Positions 11,357 through 22,212 of a stretch of DNA of 64,000 nt are shown one piece after another. Made by a program: the position numbers and the translations under genes. The stretch spans positions 930,001-994,000 of the forward strand of contig LODT01000013.1 of NCBI GenBank assembly GCA_001606155.1, in the 5' to 3' direction. Below the pieces are notes generated by a model, which saw nothing but the letters and a program-made list of their open reading frames with translations, made no database searches and was not told where the DNA came from. This stretch comes from Tieghemostelium lacteum (lineage: Eukaryota > Evosea > Eumycetozoa > Dictyosteliales > Raperosteliaceae). The first letter of the stretch is position 1; every line of letters starts with the position of its first letter.

Positions 11357-12651
11357 TTAATTAATTGGAGTCTTTTCAGTTAATAGAGAATCGGCTAGAT
11401 AAGATTTCTTTACTAGAATTTCCAATTGAGGTGGTATGAATTTATCCGATTGAGACAATCTAACAAAAATATAATATAAAACCTCATCGGGTAAATAACT
11501 AAAGAGAGGTATATAATTGTTGATAGATTCAACAATTTTTTCGACACATAGCTCTCGTAGTGTTGAGAAAATCTGGTCAGGTGTAAAAGAATGTACATCA
11601 ATCATTCTCTTACTTTTACTGTAACCACCTAGAATATACATTTTACCATTGTACACCCAGGCACTGTGAAGTTGTCTCTGACATGGTGAATCCGTTTCAA
11701 TTTTTGGACACTGCCATTTCATTGTTCTGGTATTGAGTATATAGAGGTCATTTAACTCTTGATGTTTACCCCATCCTCCAAATATAATCATACTCTCTCC
11801 TATACAGACTGCAGTATGTAACTGTCGAGGTGTTGGACAACTTCCAGAGGTATGAGGTTGTGACCATTCCATAGTCTCGCTGTCTAATATATATACTTTA
11901 TTATCCTTTCTCTTGTCATTGGACCCACCGAATGTAATTACTTTTTTACCAAAACTACACATGGTGTGACACCATCTCTCTGAGGGTGGTGTTCCAATGA
12001 TTTCGTGTTTTGTCCACTTCATTGCAGTGGTATCCAATGTAAATAATTCATTACTATATTTTGCACCGCTGCCTCCAAATAGTATCATTCGTTTTCCTAC
12101 ATTACATACAGAGTGTGAAGATCTTGCTGATGGCAATTCACCACAACACTGTGGTTCTGACCACTCTAATTTAATTAAATCTAAAACATGTAAATCATTT
12201 AGACACTTACTACGGTATCCTCCAAAAATATACATTTTGTCCTCTATTATAATTGCTGAATGTCTGTATCTACCCATAGGTACCATTCCTTTAGTTTTAA
12301 TTTCAATCCATTTAAATGTATCTATAATAGTTCAATAGACCTATTAATAATTTAAACATATAAATGTAATTATATATTCAAATACATACCTAAAGATAAA
12401 AAATATAAATCATTTAAACCTGAGGAGCCATCTGGAGTACCTCCAAATAGAATAACATTATTCTTATATATACATGTAGAGTGACCGTGTCTCTCTTGTG
12501 GGTAAACTGTTGCAGGTGTCAAATTTCCATTATCATTCTGTATATTTGCTGTATTATTAGCATCGACACTCTGAATTGGTTGAGAAATGTGTGTTGGTAT
12601 TAATTTCCAACCATTTAATTGTACTGATTCATCTGTACCTTGAAATGTCAT
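11357..12651 (-). CDS. Kelch-repeat protein with short F-box-like C-terminus
   Basis: Two exons, 12390-12651 and 11357-12321, give 408 residues. Splicing joins NDLYFLSL to DTFKWIEI inside a kelch blade. About six kelch repeats follow (GRYRHSAIIIEDKMYIFGGY, SARSSHSVCNVGKRMILFGG and others), giving one beta-propeller from residue 40 to 315. The C-terminal 60 residues include LFSYLPDEVLYYIFVRL, which looks like the start of an F-box but is short. A Cullin-RING adaptor role is therefore only a suggestion. Start at 12651 is the first ATG in frame. Kelch propellers bind varied partners, so no substrate can be given. Confidence 0.85.
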
Positions 12652-13765
12652 TTTCAAAGACTATCTAAACTATCTCTTCGTCTCACTCTCACTTTTATAA
12701 TTTAAAAATATTTCGGATGTACTTTAGGTGGGGGTGATTGATCTTCCTTCTTTCCTATTTAATATTATTTTTTTTTTTTTTTAATTCCAATCTCTAATAT
12801 TTGTTTATAGTTGATATTAAATTTTGTAAGAAACTATAATTCATTTTAATATAGAGGTTAGTATAAACAAATTTTTCTGTGTTTATTTATTTACAAATTT
12901 ATACTAAAAAAAAAAAAAAACAAAAATATATTTAAACAATAAACAACATTAAATTAATATCAACATATTATAATAAAAATAACTCTTGATATGGTGATAT
13001 TATTATTTTTGTGTTTTTTTTTTTTGATTAAATGAATCACACTGTTGTGTGTGAAGATCTACAAAATAGTTTTTTTTTAACTTCTAACTCTCTTTTGCAA
13101 TACTGGTTCATATACAATTTAATCCAAATAATTTAAATCTGCTAAACTATTTAACTAACCAATGAGATTTTAAACCTACATTTAACTGTGAATTGTGATA
13201 AAAAAATTAATATATATAAAAACTAGGATTCTAATTCTCTATTTTTGGAAATTTATATTCAAAATAATGAATGTAAATAAATTAAAAAAGATAGTAAAAA
13301 CAGTATCGGTGTACCACAGTCTGTGAAAAAAATGAATAAATAAGCTTCAATTTATCAGTTGAATGAATTTCGTGTGTGAAATATAGGGGTATTTCTCATG
13401 TTTTTTCAGCTCTTTACTCAATTCTTCTCCGATATGAAATTTCAAAATACAACATAACAATTTATGAAAATTTCTATTTTGTTTACCTTTGAAAATTGTC
13501 TTTACAGAATTGGCAAATTTTATATTGTAAAATTTCAATTCCAAACCACTTACCACATTTTATTGAAACATGTAAATACAAGATGATAATTTTTTTTTTT
13601 ATTTTCAAATGAATAAAAATTTCAAAATAAATATTTACAAATATGGAATTGGAGGTATAATTTATTAATATTCTCCAAATTATTTTAATACCTCCTACTA
13701 TGATTTCATATAAAGTGATTAATTTTAATTTTAAAATTTTTTTGTTTTTTGTAGTTCAAATCTAA
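12652..13765. other. 1.1 kb divergent intergenic region with a weak coding-like fragment
   Basis: Lies between two divergent genes, so holds both promoters. Mostly A/T runs. On the minus strand, 13347-13560 has about 70 open codons without a good start. An overlapping frame gives CGKWFGIEILQYKICQFC, a Cys-spaced stretch that could be a zinc-knuckle relic. I cannot assign a gene. No RNA gene was seen. Confidence 0.4.
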
Positions 13766-16176
13766 ATGAATATTAAATTTTCAACTCAAAAGTTTCCATT
13801 GAATCGTAGGTATTTTAAGTGAGAGTGAACCATTGACTATAGAGTGAGTTTATTAATCAGTGATATAATAGCTAGTGTAAAAGATGGATCAGGTACAATA
13901 TGGGGTATGATTGTACAACCTTTTAGTAATGACTCACATGTAATGGAGACTTCAAAAAACATTGAAAGATGTAAATCATGTTTTGCCTACATTAGTAAAC
14001 TTTGTAAATTTACAAATAAGGGTTGGATGTGTAATATATGTACAACCACCAATCTATACCAATTCACATCATCGACATCATCAGATGATGATAGTAATTA
14101 TAATTCAAAATATACATCAAAATACAGTGACCCTATACAGAGAAAAACATTACCTGAGATTGCAAATACTCTATTGGATTTATCTGTTGAGGATGATTCT
14201 GATTACAAAGAAAGATACCAAGAGTTACCTTTGTATCTTCAGAATTTACTAGATAATCCAATATATATTGCAGTTGTTGATCTCTATAGAGGAAAAGGAA
14301 ACTCAATGGATATCATAGAATCAGGTTTAATAACACTCGTAAAAACACTACCTGATAATGCTCTTTTTGGCATGATTATTATTGGTGGTGAAGGTGTAGG
14401 ACTTGTTAATTTTAATTCATCAACACCTCTTATTAAATCACATACATTCTATTCTCTTAAAATGTCAACATTTCAAGATACTTTAACTTTAAAATCATTC
14501 CTTGTGAATGTAGGTACTCACTAACATACAATCTTTTTATATATAATACTAATACTATACTATGAATACAAAAGAAATCAAAATTTGAAAATAATATATT
14601 GTCAACTATTAAAGTACTATCAAAAATGACATTAAATAGACCATTAAATCCATTAGGTTCTATTATTCAATCATTAGTAGAATATTTGTCTATTGATGAA
14701 ACATTAAAGTTAAATGTAAAAGTTGGACTATTTTTAAGTGGATCACCAAATGCAGGTACAGCATCTGTTGAAAAAGATTCATTAGAGTTAGATGCACTCT
14801 ATAAAAAGTTTAATAGTAAGAAGTTCTTTGATCCTCATAACCAGTTCTATGAGGGAATGGCAGAGGAGTCTATAAGATCTGGTATTCACTACGACATGTT
14901 TTTGATGGGTAAATGTTACTTTGCATTAGAAACCATAAGGTATCTAACAACTCATACCGGTGGCCATATCTATAGATATTCAACTGACAGTGTCGGTGAT
15001 GTTGATAGATCCAAAATACTGATACGCACAGATATCTATAAATTAATATGTAATGGGTGGGGATTCCACGGTATGCTTCGTGTTAGAACCAGTAAAAACT
15101 ATCAAATTGACAATTGTTTTGGAAATGTCTCTGCCAGTAAGAATTTTGATAATCTCTTTCACATTGAATCAAGTTCACCATTTACTAGTGTAGGTTTTGA
15201 TTTTAAATTCACAAACCCCTCAGCATTTGAAGACAGAGAGGTTATACCAACTATGCAAATTGTATTCTCTTACAATTACATGGCCCCAATCGAAGGTGAA
15301 GCTCAACTAATGTACAATGAAAATGACGAGATTACTCTACCATCTAGAGAAAGCAATAGTAGTAATGGTGGTTCTAGAATTAGAAAAATTGAAAAAAGAT
15401 TAAGAATTAGTAATTTAAGTTTCCAAGTTGCAGCTAGTCCAGTGGATCTATTCAAATCGGTTGAGATTGAGACACTTTTTAGTCTATTGACTTTGAAGCT
15501 CATTAGAGAATCAATTGAAAAAGGTATACCAGAGGCTAGAGTTCTATTGGAGGATTGGTTAATTAATATAACTACAAAGTATAATGAAAATGTGGTGATT
15601 TTGAATAATGTTGTGGCTCAGGCTGATACATCATTCATTCAATTGCCCAATTTGAAATTGTTACCTAGACTTGTGTTTGCATTGACAAAATCAATGTTAC
15701 TGAAAGAATTATGGGTTGAGATTGAAGATGTGACTTTGGAGAGTGCTTCAGATAACTGGGTTTACTTTCAATGTCTATTCAGTTCATTGGAGCCTAGACT
15801 ACTTCAACGTGCAGTCTATCCACTGTTGATTAGTTACTCGTCACTAAATACCATTAATTTTAAATACTTGTCTCTATCAGCACATACTGTTGAAACTACA
15901 CCATCACAACTCTATCTATTGGATAGCTATGATCAATTAGTTGTTTACTATAAAGAAACTAGTACAGATACATTCCCACCTCCTTCCAATTCATTAATTA
16001 CACAGACAATCAATATCAGTAAACAAGATAGACATACAACTCCTGTAGTACAGTACCTTAAAGGTCCTCTATATGAAACATTTAAACAACACCTACTAGA
16101 AGAGGAGTCAGGTAGTGGTTCCTCTTATAAAGAATTTTTAGCTTTAATCAATAAAAATGTTTCAAAATCTTTTTAA
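13766..16176 (+). CDS. Divergent Sec23/Sec24-family protein (COPII-like)
   Basis: Proposed exons 13766-13809, 13843-14509 and 14575-16176 give about 770 residues. The zinc finger CKSCFAYISKLCKF...WMCNIC matches the Sec23/24 CxxC-x17-CxxC finger. The trunk domain ends with LTTHTGGHIYRY and MLRVRTSKNY, closest in wording to Sec24 (TGG.VY.Y, VMRVRTS). Then come the beta-sandwich, a helical domain (about 440-560) and a gelsolin-like end. COPII Sec23 is the Sar1 GAP and Sec24 the cargo adaptor; which role applies here is not clear. It is shorter than Sec24 and lacks its Pro/Gln-rich N-terminus. The first intron would be only 33 bp, so the true first exon may differ. The second intron (65 bp) uses a GTAGGT donor. 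Confidence 0.75.
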
Positions 16177-16337
16177 AAAGAGTGGTAAGTTGATCAATAT
16201 TTTAAAAACAATGACAAATATCCTAATAACTCTAATATGTGGGTAATATCATATGATTTACATTTTAAAAATTACTTTATTTAAAAAAAAATAGTATCCC
16301 AATAACATTATTATTTTTTAATTATAGTATCATTAGC

Positions 16338-17666
16338 ATGAAATTAATATTATTTTTACTTTTAATAGTAGTAAATTTTACAATATATCAATCAGTTACT
16401 ATATTACCAACAGAAAATCCAACAGTTACCCCTACACTTACAACAAAACCAACTTTGACACCTACTTCAACACCTTCAACAACACCAACCACCACACCAA
16501 CACCAACACCAACAGAAACACCAACCACAACCCCAACAGAAACACCAACAGAAACACCAACTACAACACCAACAGTAACACCAACCACAACACCAACAGA
16601 AACACCAACAGAAACACCAACAGAAACACCAACAGAAACACCAACAGAAACACCAACAGAAACACCAACAGAAACACCAACAGTAACACCAACCACAACA
16701 CCTACAGAAACCCCAACTACAACACCAACACAAACACCAACCACAACCCCAACAGAAACACCAACAGAAACACCAACTACAACCCCAACAGAAACACCAA
16801 CTACAACCCCAACAGAAACCCCAACCCCAACACCAACAGAAACCCCAACCCCAACACCAACACCAACACCAACACCAACACCAACACCAACACCAACACC
16901 AACACCAACAACAACACCAATACCAATTCCAACAATAGCACCTTTGGAGAGAGATTGTGAAAAACACTTAAAACCATTTATAAATTCGTCAGTAAATTAT
17001 GTTCATGTGTCAATGGTTGGTTTAGAAACTGGTACACTAAATGTTAAAGTATCAAAAGGATATCTACAATTGGGTAGCTCTGAATTTACAATATTTGGAA
17101 GAATGAATTTGGTAAAATCATCTAATACTAAATGTCTATCAAGAGGTGTTGTACAGCCATTTGATATCTCATCTAGAACTGATTCAGTAAACATCTCAAT
17201 CAGTTTAAGTGGTATTATTAATCTAAATGGTGACCAACATATATTAACATGTACAAAAGATATCATGTCTTTTAAAGTTGAAGACTACCACTACCAATTA
17301 TCTATGGTACACAAAGAAAGATTCTCTAATCCTAATTTTGGAGATTCATGTATTTTTGTTAAACCTTCAAATCATACATTCAATATCAATCATGATATTA
17401 TTCTTGAGAATCTTTGGAATATCTTAGGTGTAGACTATTACCTCTTCAGAGCTGAAATTCTCAATAATGGTACATTCAACATCTCACAAATTCTCCTAAC
17501 TAGTGCCAATTGGAATCCAATTGAAATATGGAACATTGTTGAAACCAATCCAGGTGAATATGGGTTTCCATCTTGGATAACACAACTCATAACCAATCAA
17601 GTATATTCATTTCATTTCATTACAACTACTTTTAATCCACAACTATTTATTAATGTCTACCAATAG
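16338..17666 (+). CDS. Secreted Thr/Pro-rich protein with CBM49-like C-terminal domain
   Basis: Intronless, 442 residues. A signal peptide ([20 protein letters not shown]) is followed by about 165 residues of TETPTTTP-type repeats, a mucin-like stalk likely to be heavily O-glycosylated. The remaining 240 residues have few Cys and several N-glycosylation sites. The last 80 ([14 protein letters not shown] through [19 protein letters not shown]) match the pattern of CBM49, the dictyostelid cellulose-binding module. No catalytic domain is present. Likely an extracellular wall or coat protein binding cellulose in stalk or spores; this is inference. Codons in the stalk are almost only ACA, CCA and GAA, so the repeat is also a DNA-level repeat. 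Confidence 0.75.
   Translation: MKLILFLLLIVVNFTIYQSVTILPTENPTVTPTLTTKPTLTPTSTPSTTPTTTPTPTPTETPTTTPTETPTETPTTTPTVTPTTTPTETPTETPTETPTETPTETPTETPTETPTVTPTTTPTETPTTTPTQTPTTTPTETPTETPTTTPTETPTTTPTETPTPTPTETPTPTPTPTPTPTPTPTPTPTPTTTPIPIPTIAPLERDCEKHLKPFINSSVNYVHVSMVGLETGTLNVKVSKGYLQLGSSEFTIFGRMNLVKSSNTKCLSRGVVQPFDISSRTDSVNISISLSGIINLNGDQHILTCTKDIMSFKVEDYHYQLSMVHKERFSNPNFGDSCIFVKPSNHTFNINHDIILENLWNILGVDYYLFRAEILNNGTFNISQILLTSANWNPIEIWNIVETNPGEYGFPSWITQLITNQVYSFHFITTTFNPQLFINVYQ
16488..16919 (+). repeat. 12-bp-type tandem repeat coding Thr-Glu-Thr-Pro
   Basis: About 430 bp built from CCAACA, GAAACA and CCAACC hexamers, coding PTET, PTTT and PTPT units. The 3' part is pure CCAACA. Length is likely to vary between strains by slippage. 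The opposite strand is also open throughout (Val/Gly and Cys/Trp frames), which is a by-product of the repeat. Confidence 0.9.
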
Positions 17667-17770
17667 ATCTCAAAATACTATTTAACCTTATTTATTTATT
17701 AATTTAAATAATTAAAAAAAATAAATTATTATTCTATTTATTTATATATTGACTAAAATAATAAATTTAT

Positions 17771-19564
17771 CTATCTTTTTTTAGATGATGGTTTTTTTGA
17801 TTTACTTGGAGTCGGTATTATAATGGAACCATTTTCAGTTTCTTCATTTCCAGAAAGTGTTTTTTGTGCCTCTATAAAGAATCTAAGGTCACGGAGTTCT
17901 TCAGAAAGCTCTGTAATTAGTTTATCTTTTTCCTCATCGTTTTTCTTTAGTTTATCTTGATTATCTTTAATGGCAGCATTGATTTGTCTGAGGAATTGGT
18001 TTTCTCTTTCCATATCTTCATTTTTGTGTTTTACTTTGGTGAATTTTTGAGTGAGTTTTTGTGCTAATTTTTCATTTTCCTCTTTGAGTTGGTTTAATTT
18101 ACTCTGCGTTTCTTTCTCCATTCTGAGCATTTGTTGTTCAAAATAGGCTCTTTGGTGTTCCAGTTGATTAGCCAAAAGGAAATTATATTCCATTACAATA
18201 GATTCGATTTTTTCTTCTTTTAGATGACTGCCATCTCTGACATCTGAACTTGGATTAGGTCCTGGGAATTCCAGAACCTTACCATCGGCTCTATTTTGAA
18301 TGAGTCTATGCACATATCCATCACCTGCATAATCCCACACTCTTTGAGTCTCCAGTTCCAGTGCATAGATATGCATAGTCTCTTGATAATGTTTATTAGC
18401 ATGACTATTAAGGTATCGTGAACAACCAACATGACCACATATAATACAAACCCACAATGAATCTCTAGAATCACATTGAGAGCATTGTGTATTTGATTCC
18501 ACAACTGGTACTTGAACAAATCTACAAACAGGACAACTGTTTACACCTTTCCATTTTGCCAGACAATCACAATGAAAACTGTGATGACAAAGAACAGTTA
18601 CAATACCAGTTGTAGATGAGTCAAGTCTCTCTAAACATACTGGACAAGTTGGTAGTTCCACCAGTCCTGGTGGAAGAGGTAACGTTGTACATTGCTCACC
18701 AATAAAGTAATGTGAATTATTATTAGCTGCTGACTGATACTCTACTTTACTAACAAATAAACACACACAAGTTTCTGGCTCAAAACTTGAAAATGCTTTT
18801 CCATTAAAGAATTGGTAGAATTCATCAGAGGATTCTTGATCTCTAAATCTTAGTAATACCATATATCTATTAGGCGATGCATCTCGAATAATCTTTACAT
18901 CTGTGATATCGTCTATAGATGTTGAGATAAAATGTATAAGATCAGGAATGGATACATAAGAAGGCACAGATTCAATACATATTAAATTGGTACGTGAAGT
19001 TGGTAGCTGACATAATGACATTTGAGTTTGTTTAGGATCCACCAACATACTATTTAAAAACAAGTGTATTAAACCTTCTGTAACCTCTATATTTGTATTT
19101 CCTGAAAAAAATGGTATACAATCAATCTCTGTGTCTGTTGTTATATTACTCTTATTGATATTATTTAACAATGATGAAGTTGGACTATTTGGTATATCAC
19201 CTGACGATGATAATGTTGTTGTAGTTGTAGTTGTAGTTGTAGTTTTTGTTGTTTTGGATATCGGTAATTTTCCATTAGGACTACTAGATAGTACCTTTGA
19301 GGCACCTATTATTGTTAAATCTGTTCCAGGTGGCTGTACAACTCCATCTATTATAATAGATGATGGATATATAATTCTTTTTATTTTATTACTTTTAACT
19401 ATTCCACTACTATTTGGTGAATTTATAATAATATTATTATTGTTATTATTATTATTATTACTATTTACATCTATATTCTCACTATTTGTTGTCGTAGTGC
19501 TACTATCATCAAAATTGGTAATATCAATTTTTAAATTTGGGTTATCTGGTGAAATTTTATACAT
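17771..19564 (-). CDS. brap: BRAP2-type RING ubiquitin ligase (BRCA1-associated protein homologue)
   Basis: Intronless, 597 residues. Asn/Thr-rich N-terminus, then the BRAP2 RRM-like domain (about 180-275, LICIESVPSYVSIPDLIHFI). Next is a C3H2C3 RING (about 305-345, CPVCLERL...CHHSFHCDCL...CPVC) and a UBP-type zinc finger (about 355-430, CSQCDSRDSLWVCIICGHVGC). A long coiled coil (about 450-560) and a Lys/Ser tail follow. The order is exactly that of BRAP/IMP and yeast Etp1. In animals BRAP damps Ras-MAPK signalling by sequestering KSR; the UBP finger binds ubiquitin C-termini. All zinc ligands are present. The role in amoebae is inferred. Confidence 0.92.
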   Translation of the reverse strand: MYKISPDNPNLKIDITNFDDSSTTTTNSENIDVNSNNNNNNNNNIIINSPNSSGIVKSNKIKRIIYPSSIIIDGVVQPPGTDLTIIGASKVLSSSPNGKLPISKTTKTTTTTTTTTTLSSSGDIPNSPTSSLLNNINKSNITTDTEIDCIPFFSGNTNIEVTEGLIHLFLNSMLVDPKQTQMSLCQLPTSRTNLICIESVPSYVSIPDLIHFISTSIDDITDVKIIRDASPNRYMVLLRFRDQESSDEFYQFFNGKAFSSFEPETCVCLFVSKVEYQSAANNNSHYFIGEQCTTLPLPPGLVELPTCPVCLERLDSSTTGIVTVLCHHSFHCDCLAKWKGVNSCPVCRFVQVPVVESNTQCSQCDSRDSLWVCIICGHVGCSRYLNSHANKHYQETMHIYALELETQRVWDYAGDGYVHRLIQNRADGKVLEFPGPNPSSDVRDGSHLKEEKIESIVMEYNFLLANQLEHQRAYFEQQMLRMEKETQSKLNQLKEENEKLAQKLTQKFTKVKHKNEDMERENQFLRQINAAIKDNQDKLKKNDEEKDKLITELSEELRDLRFFIEAQKTLSGNEETENGSIIIPTPSKSKKPSSKKR

Positions 19565-19883
19565 AACTTCAGAAATAAATAATTAATATAAATTCAAATT
19601 AAATGCTATTGGAAAAACATACTTTTTGAATCAATAATCAAACTATACATTCATTTATCTGTGAAATTGTGGAAATTTGAAAAAAATTAATTAAAAAAAA
19701 AAAAAAAAATAGAAATAATAAATAAAATCTTAATAAATCAATTTTATTGATCAAATTTAACTGTGAGATATTTAGAATATAAATATTTTGGATTTAATTT
19801 AAATTTTTTAATTAATTTTATTTTTTTTTTAATTTTTTTAAAAAAAGACGAAAGTCGAGTGAAAGTTAGACAAAGATATAAAA
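19565..19883. promoter_or_regulatory. Divergent promoter region, brap / tsr2
   Basis: 319 bp of AT-rich DNA between two divergent start codons. Contains T and A runs near 19680-19710 and 19806-19845 and no recognisable operator. Confidence 0.45.
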
Positions 19884-20597
19884 ATGAATTACAGTAATAT
19901 AGTTGCAATGCATGCTGAAAATCAAAGAAAAGAACAAGAAATGTTAAGGATTCAGCAACAGCAACAACTTGAACTCTTACAAAGACAACAAATGGAACAA
20001 CAATATCACCAACAACAGCAACATCAAGTTGAAGGTGAATCTACAGAACAAGTTGCTGAATACTTTAGAATTTTTGATCAAGCAGTAACAAGAATATTTA
20101 AAGAATGGACAGCATTACAATTGGCATTGTCACATCAGTGGGGTGGAAATGCATCTTTAGAAAAAGCAGAAGAAATGAGACAAGATATTTTAGATTTATT
20201 TGTTGATAATCAAAGAGTATATCCAGACCAAATTGAAAAGATTTTAGATGAGTGTCTATCTCAGGATCTGAATACTGTAGCTGAAGATGGTTCTTATAAA
20301 CAAGTTGCAAATATGATTATTCAATCATATGTTTTCTGTGTAAATAATCAAATGATGGAACTAGTAGCATTATTAGGTCCTGAAACTCAATCTGCTGTTC
20401 AAAATTGTGTTGGTACTGGTGTAAATGATGATGATGACGAAAGTATAGATGATGATTCTCAAGATGATGATATGATGGTAGATGATAGTAACTCAAATAA
20501 TAATACAAATAATAATAATAATAATAATTATAATGCAAATGAACCTGATGAAGATGGTTGGGTTACTGTAGGTACTAAAGGAAGAAATAGAAAATAA
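19884..20597 (+). CDS. tsr2: Pre-rRNA processing protein Tsr2
   Basis: Intronless, 237 residues. The core (about 60-165) shows EYFRIFDQAVTRIFKEWTAL and HQWGGNASLEKAEEM, the W..L...WGG pattern of Tsr2. An acidic Asp/Glu/Asn tract and the terminal DGWVTVGTKGRNRK follow, the conserved DGWxxV end of the family. Tsr2 is an escortin that delivers the ribosomal protein eS26 (Rps26) to 90S/40S pre-ribosomes. The N-terminal 50 residues are a Gln-rich helix typical of dictyostelid inserts. All family hallmarks are present. Confidence 0.9.
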   Translation: MNYSNIVAMHAENQRKEQEMLRIQQQQQLELLQRQQMEQQYHQQQQHQVEGESTEQVAEYFRIFDQAVTRIFKEWTALQLALSHQWGGNASLEKAEEMRQDILDLFVDNQRVYPDQIEKILDECLSQDLNTVAEDGSYKQVANMIIQSYVFCVNNQMMELVALLGPETQSAVQNCVGTGVNDDDDESIDDDSQDDDMMVDDSNSNNNTNNNNNNNYNANEPDEDGWVTVGTKGRNRK

Positions 20598-20814
20598 ATT
20601 CAAAATCTTCCCCTATATTATACTATTACCTAATATTTTTAACTGAATATATATTTAATGATTATTATGTGAATTTAACCATTTACAAGAATAGAAGACC
20701 AAAAATTACTAGATTTAATTGTACATTTAAGTATAATTATAATTCGTCCTCTATGGTATCATATGATGGTGTTGTTATATAAAATTAATCTAAATATATA
20801 TATATATAATAATG

Positions 20815-21240
20815 ATTTAAAAATACACCCATGATAAACTTTTGAATTTTCTTTTTTGGGTTTATCTAGATTAATAGTTTTTGGAGTGATAGGTTTTTGC
20901 TCAAATTCATTTATATTCAAAGTCCTTGGTATCTCATCATTAGAAGTATATGTGCATTTTGGTATAGTAGGCTTAGTAGTAGAATATGTTTTTAGATTTT
21001 GGTTTTAAAAATCTTTTTATTGGACTAGTATGGTGATATTTGTTGAAAATGATATTCTTGGGTACTAGTGAATTGAAGGTTGACTAGTTGGAGTTGGTAA
21101 ATTCCATTTGTTTATTAATTTAAAAAAGTCCTCTTGTTTCTGTAAAAAATGGTCTGTTGATATATCTTTTTTCTAAGTTTGAATATCGAAATTAGGTTGA
21201 AATATTTGAGATGATCTACTAGTATTCTGCTTTTTTTATT
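20815..21240 (-). pseudogene. Decayed protein-coding sequence of unknown family
   Basis: On the minus strand, three consecutive stretches read as plausible protein in three different frames: near 21235-21085 (FQPNFDIQT, then DHFLQKQEDFFKLINKWNLP, with one in-frame stop), near 21085-20995 (NKYHHTSPIKRFLKPK), and near 20985-20815 (TTKPTIPKCTYTSNDEIPRT and INEFEQKPITPKTINLDKPK). The amino-acid composition is gene-like, unlike the surrounding spacer. Best read as a host gene broken by at least two frameshifts. No start codon or homologue recognised. An alternative is a multi-exon gene with poor splice sites. Confidence 0.45.
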
Positions 21241-21270
21241 TAATTAAATTAATTAAATTATTTTAAATAG

Positions 21271-22019
21271 TTATTTACCTCCAAACTATTAAAATAAATA
21301 TTGAAATTAATATTCACATTTTTCTATTTCCAATAAAATATATATTTTTTGGTGAGAGGAGCCTCTGTAGTGTGTGAAGGGAATACTTACTTGAATACGT
21401 TCTTCATAAAAATCTAACAGTAACTGTGGGTCTTTTACTCTAAGAATAGTGTTGTCAACCCAAGACAAAGTATCCTTTTCAATCCATTTTACATAAAAAA
21501 ACAATTTATCACCGTATTTTTTACAGCCTAATATATCCTCAATCTTATCTTTGTATTCATATCCTACACCATCAACATTGGGTGGATCCTCTATATCTCT
21601 CTTTGTTTTAGATCTAGATTGTGGTGTACCTGGAGAGCTTCTCTTTTTTCTAGATTCATTTGAATCAGTATCACTTTCATTAGCTCTCTTTTTAGAAGGT
21701 GCACTTTCTTCCATATGTTCACGATTGAATTTCTCAATCAAATCTTGACAATTAGTGACATTCTCCTCATTCTCCCATGTAGCATCACTAACACCAAATC
21801 CCTCCCATTTTATTTTATATTGTATTGAACCCTAATATATACATTTCAAAAAAAAGCAATCATAAGTATTAATTAACATTGCTCCCGTACTATATTTCAT
21901 ATACCTGGTAATTCAATATCTACCTTGAAATTTCTTTTATCTAAAATTTTTTCAACTTCATATTCTACATTTATATCACCATTTTCTTTAGAGGAGGCTT
22001 TAGTAGATTTTTTAACCAT
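21271..22019 (-). CDS. HP1-family heterochromatin protein (chromo + chromo shadow domain)
   Basis: Three exons, 21924-22019, 21391-21831 and a 15 bp last exon 21271-21285, give 183 residues. The chromodomain (about 19-70) has EYEVEKILDKRNFK joined by splicing to GSIQYKIKWEGFG and TWENEENV, with Tyr, Trp and Phe cage positions. A basic Ser/Lys hinge follows. The chromo shadow domain (about 115-180) has DKIEDILGCKKYGDKLFFYV and ends LLLDFYEERIQFGGK. HP1 binds methylated H3K9 and dimerises through the shadow domain. Dictyostelium homologues are hcpA, hcpB and hcpC; I cannot say which this matches. The tiny last exon supplies only FGGK and the stop. Confidence 0.9.
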
Positions 22020-22212
22020 TTCTGTTTGTGTTGTTTATATAAAAGTGTGAAGTTGGAAAATGAGAAAAATTTGGTTTTTTTTTATTTTTTTTTTTAGGTT
22101 TTTTTTCGATTTTTTTTAATTCATACTAGTTGGCTTTGAATATTGATCCATCACAGGAAAAAGCATATTGTTTTATTTTTTTTTCTCTTTAAAGAAAAGA
22201 GTCGATTAAAGC

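Noticed and set aside
16388-16967. Long minus-strand open frames (Val/Gly-rich and Cys/Trp-rich) opposite the Thr/Pro stalk
   Set aside because: They are the mirror of the CCAACA repeat; no start context, no domain and the plus strand has a signal peptide and a folded C-terminus.
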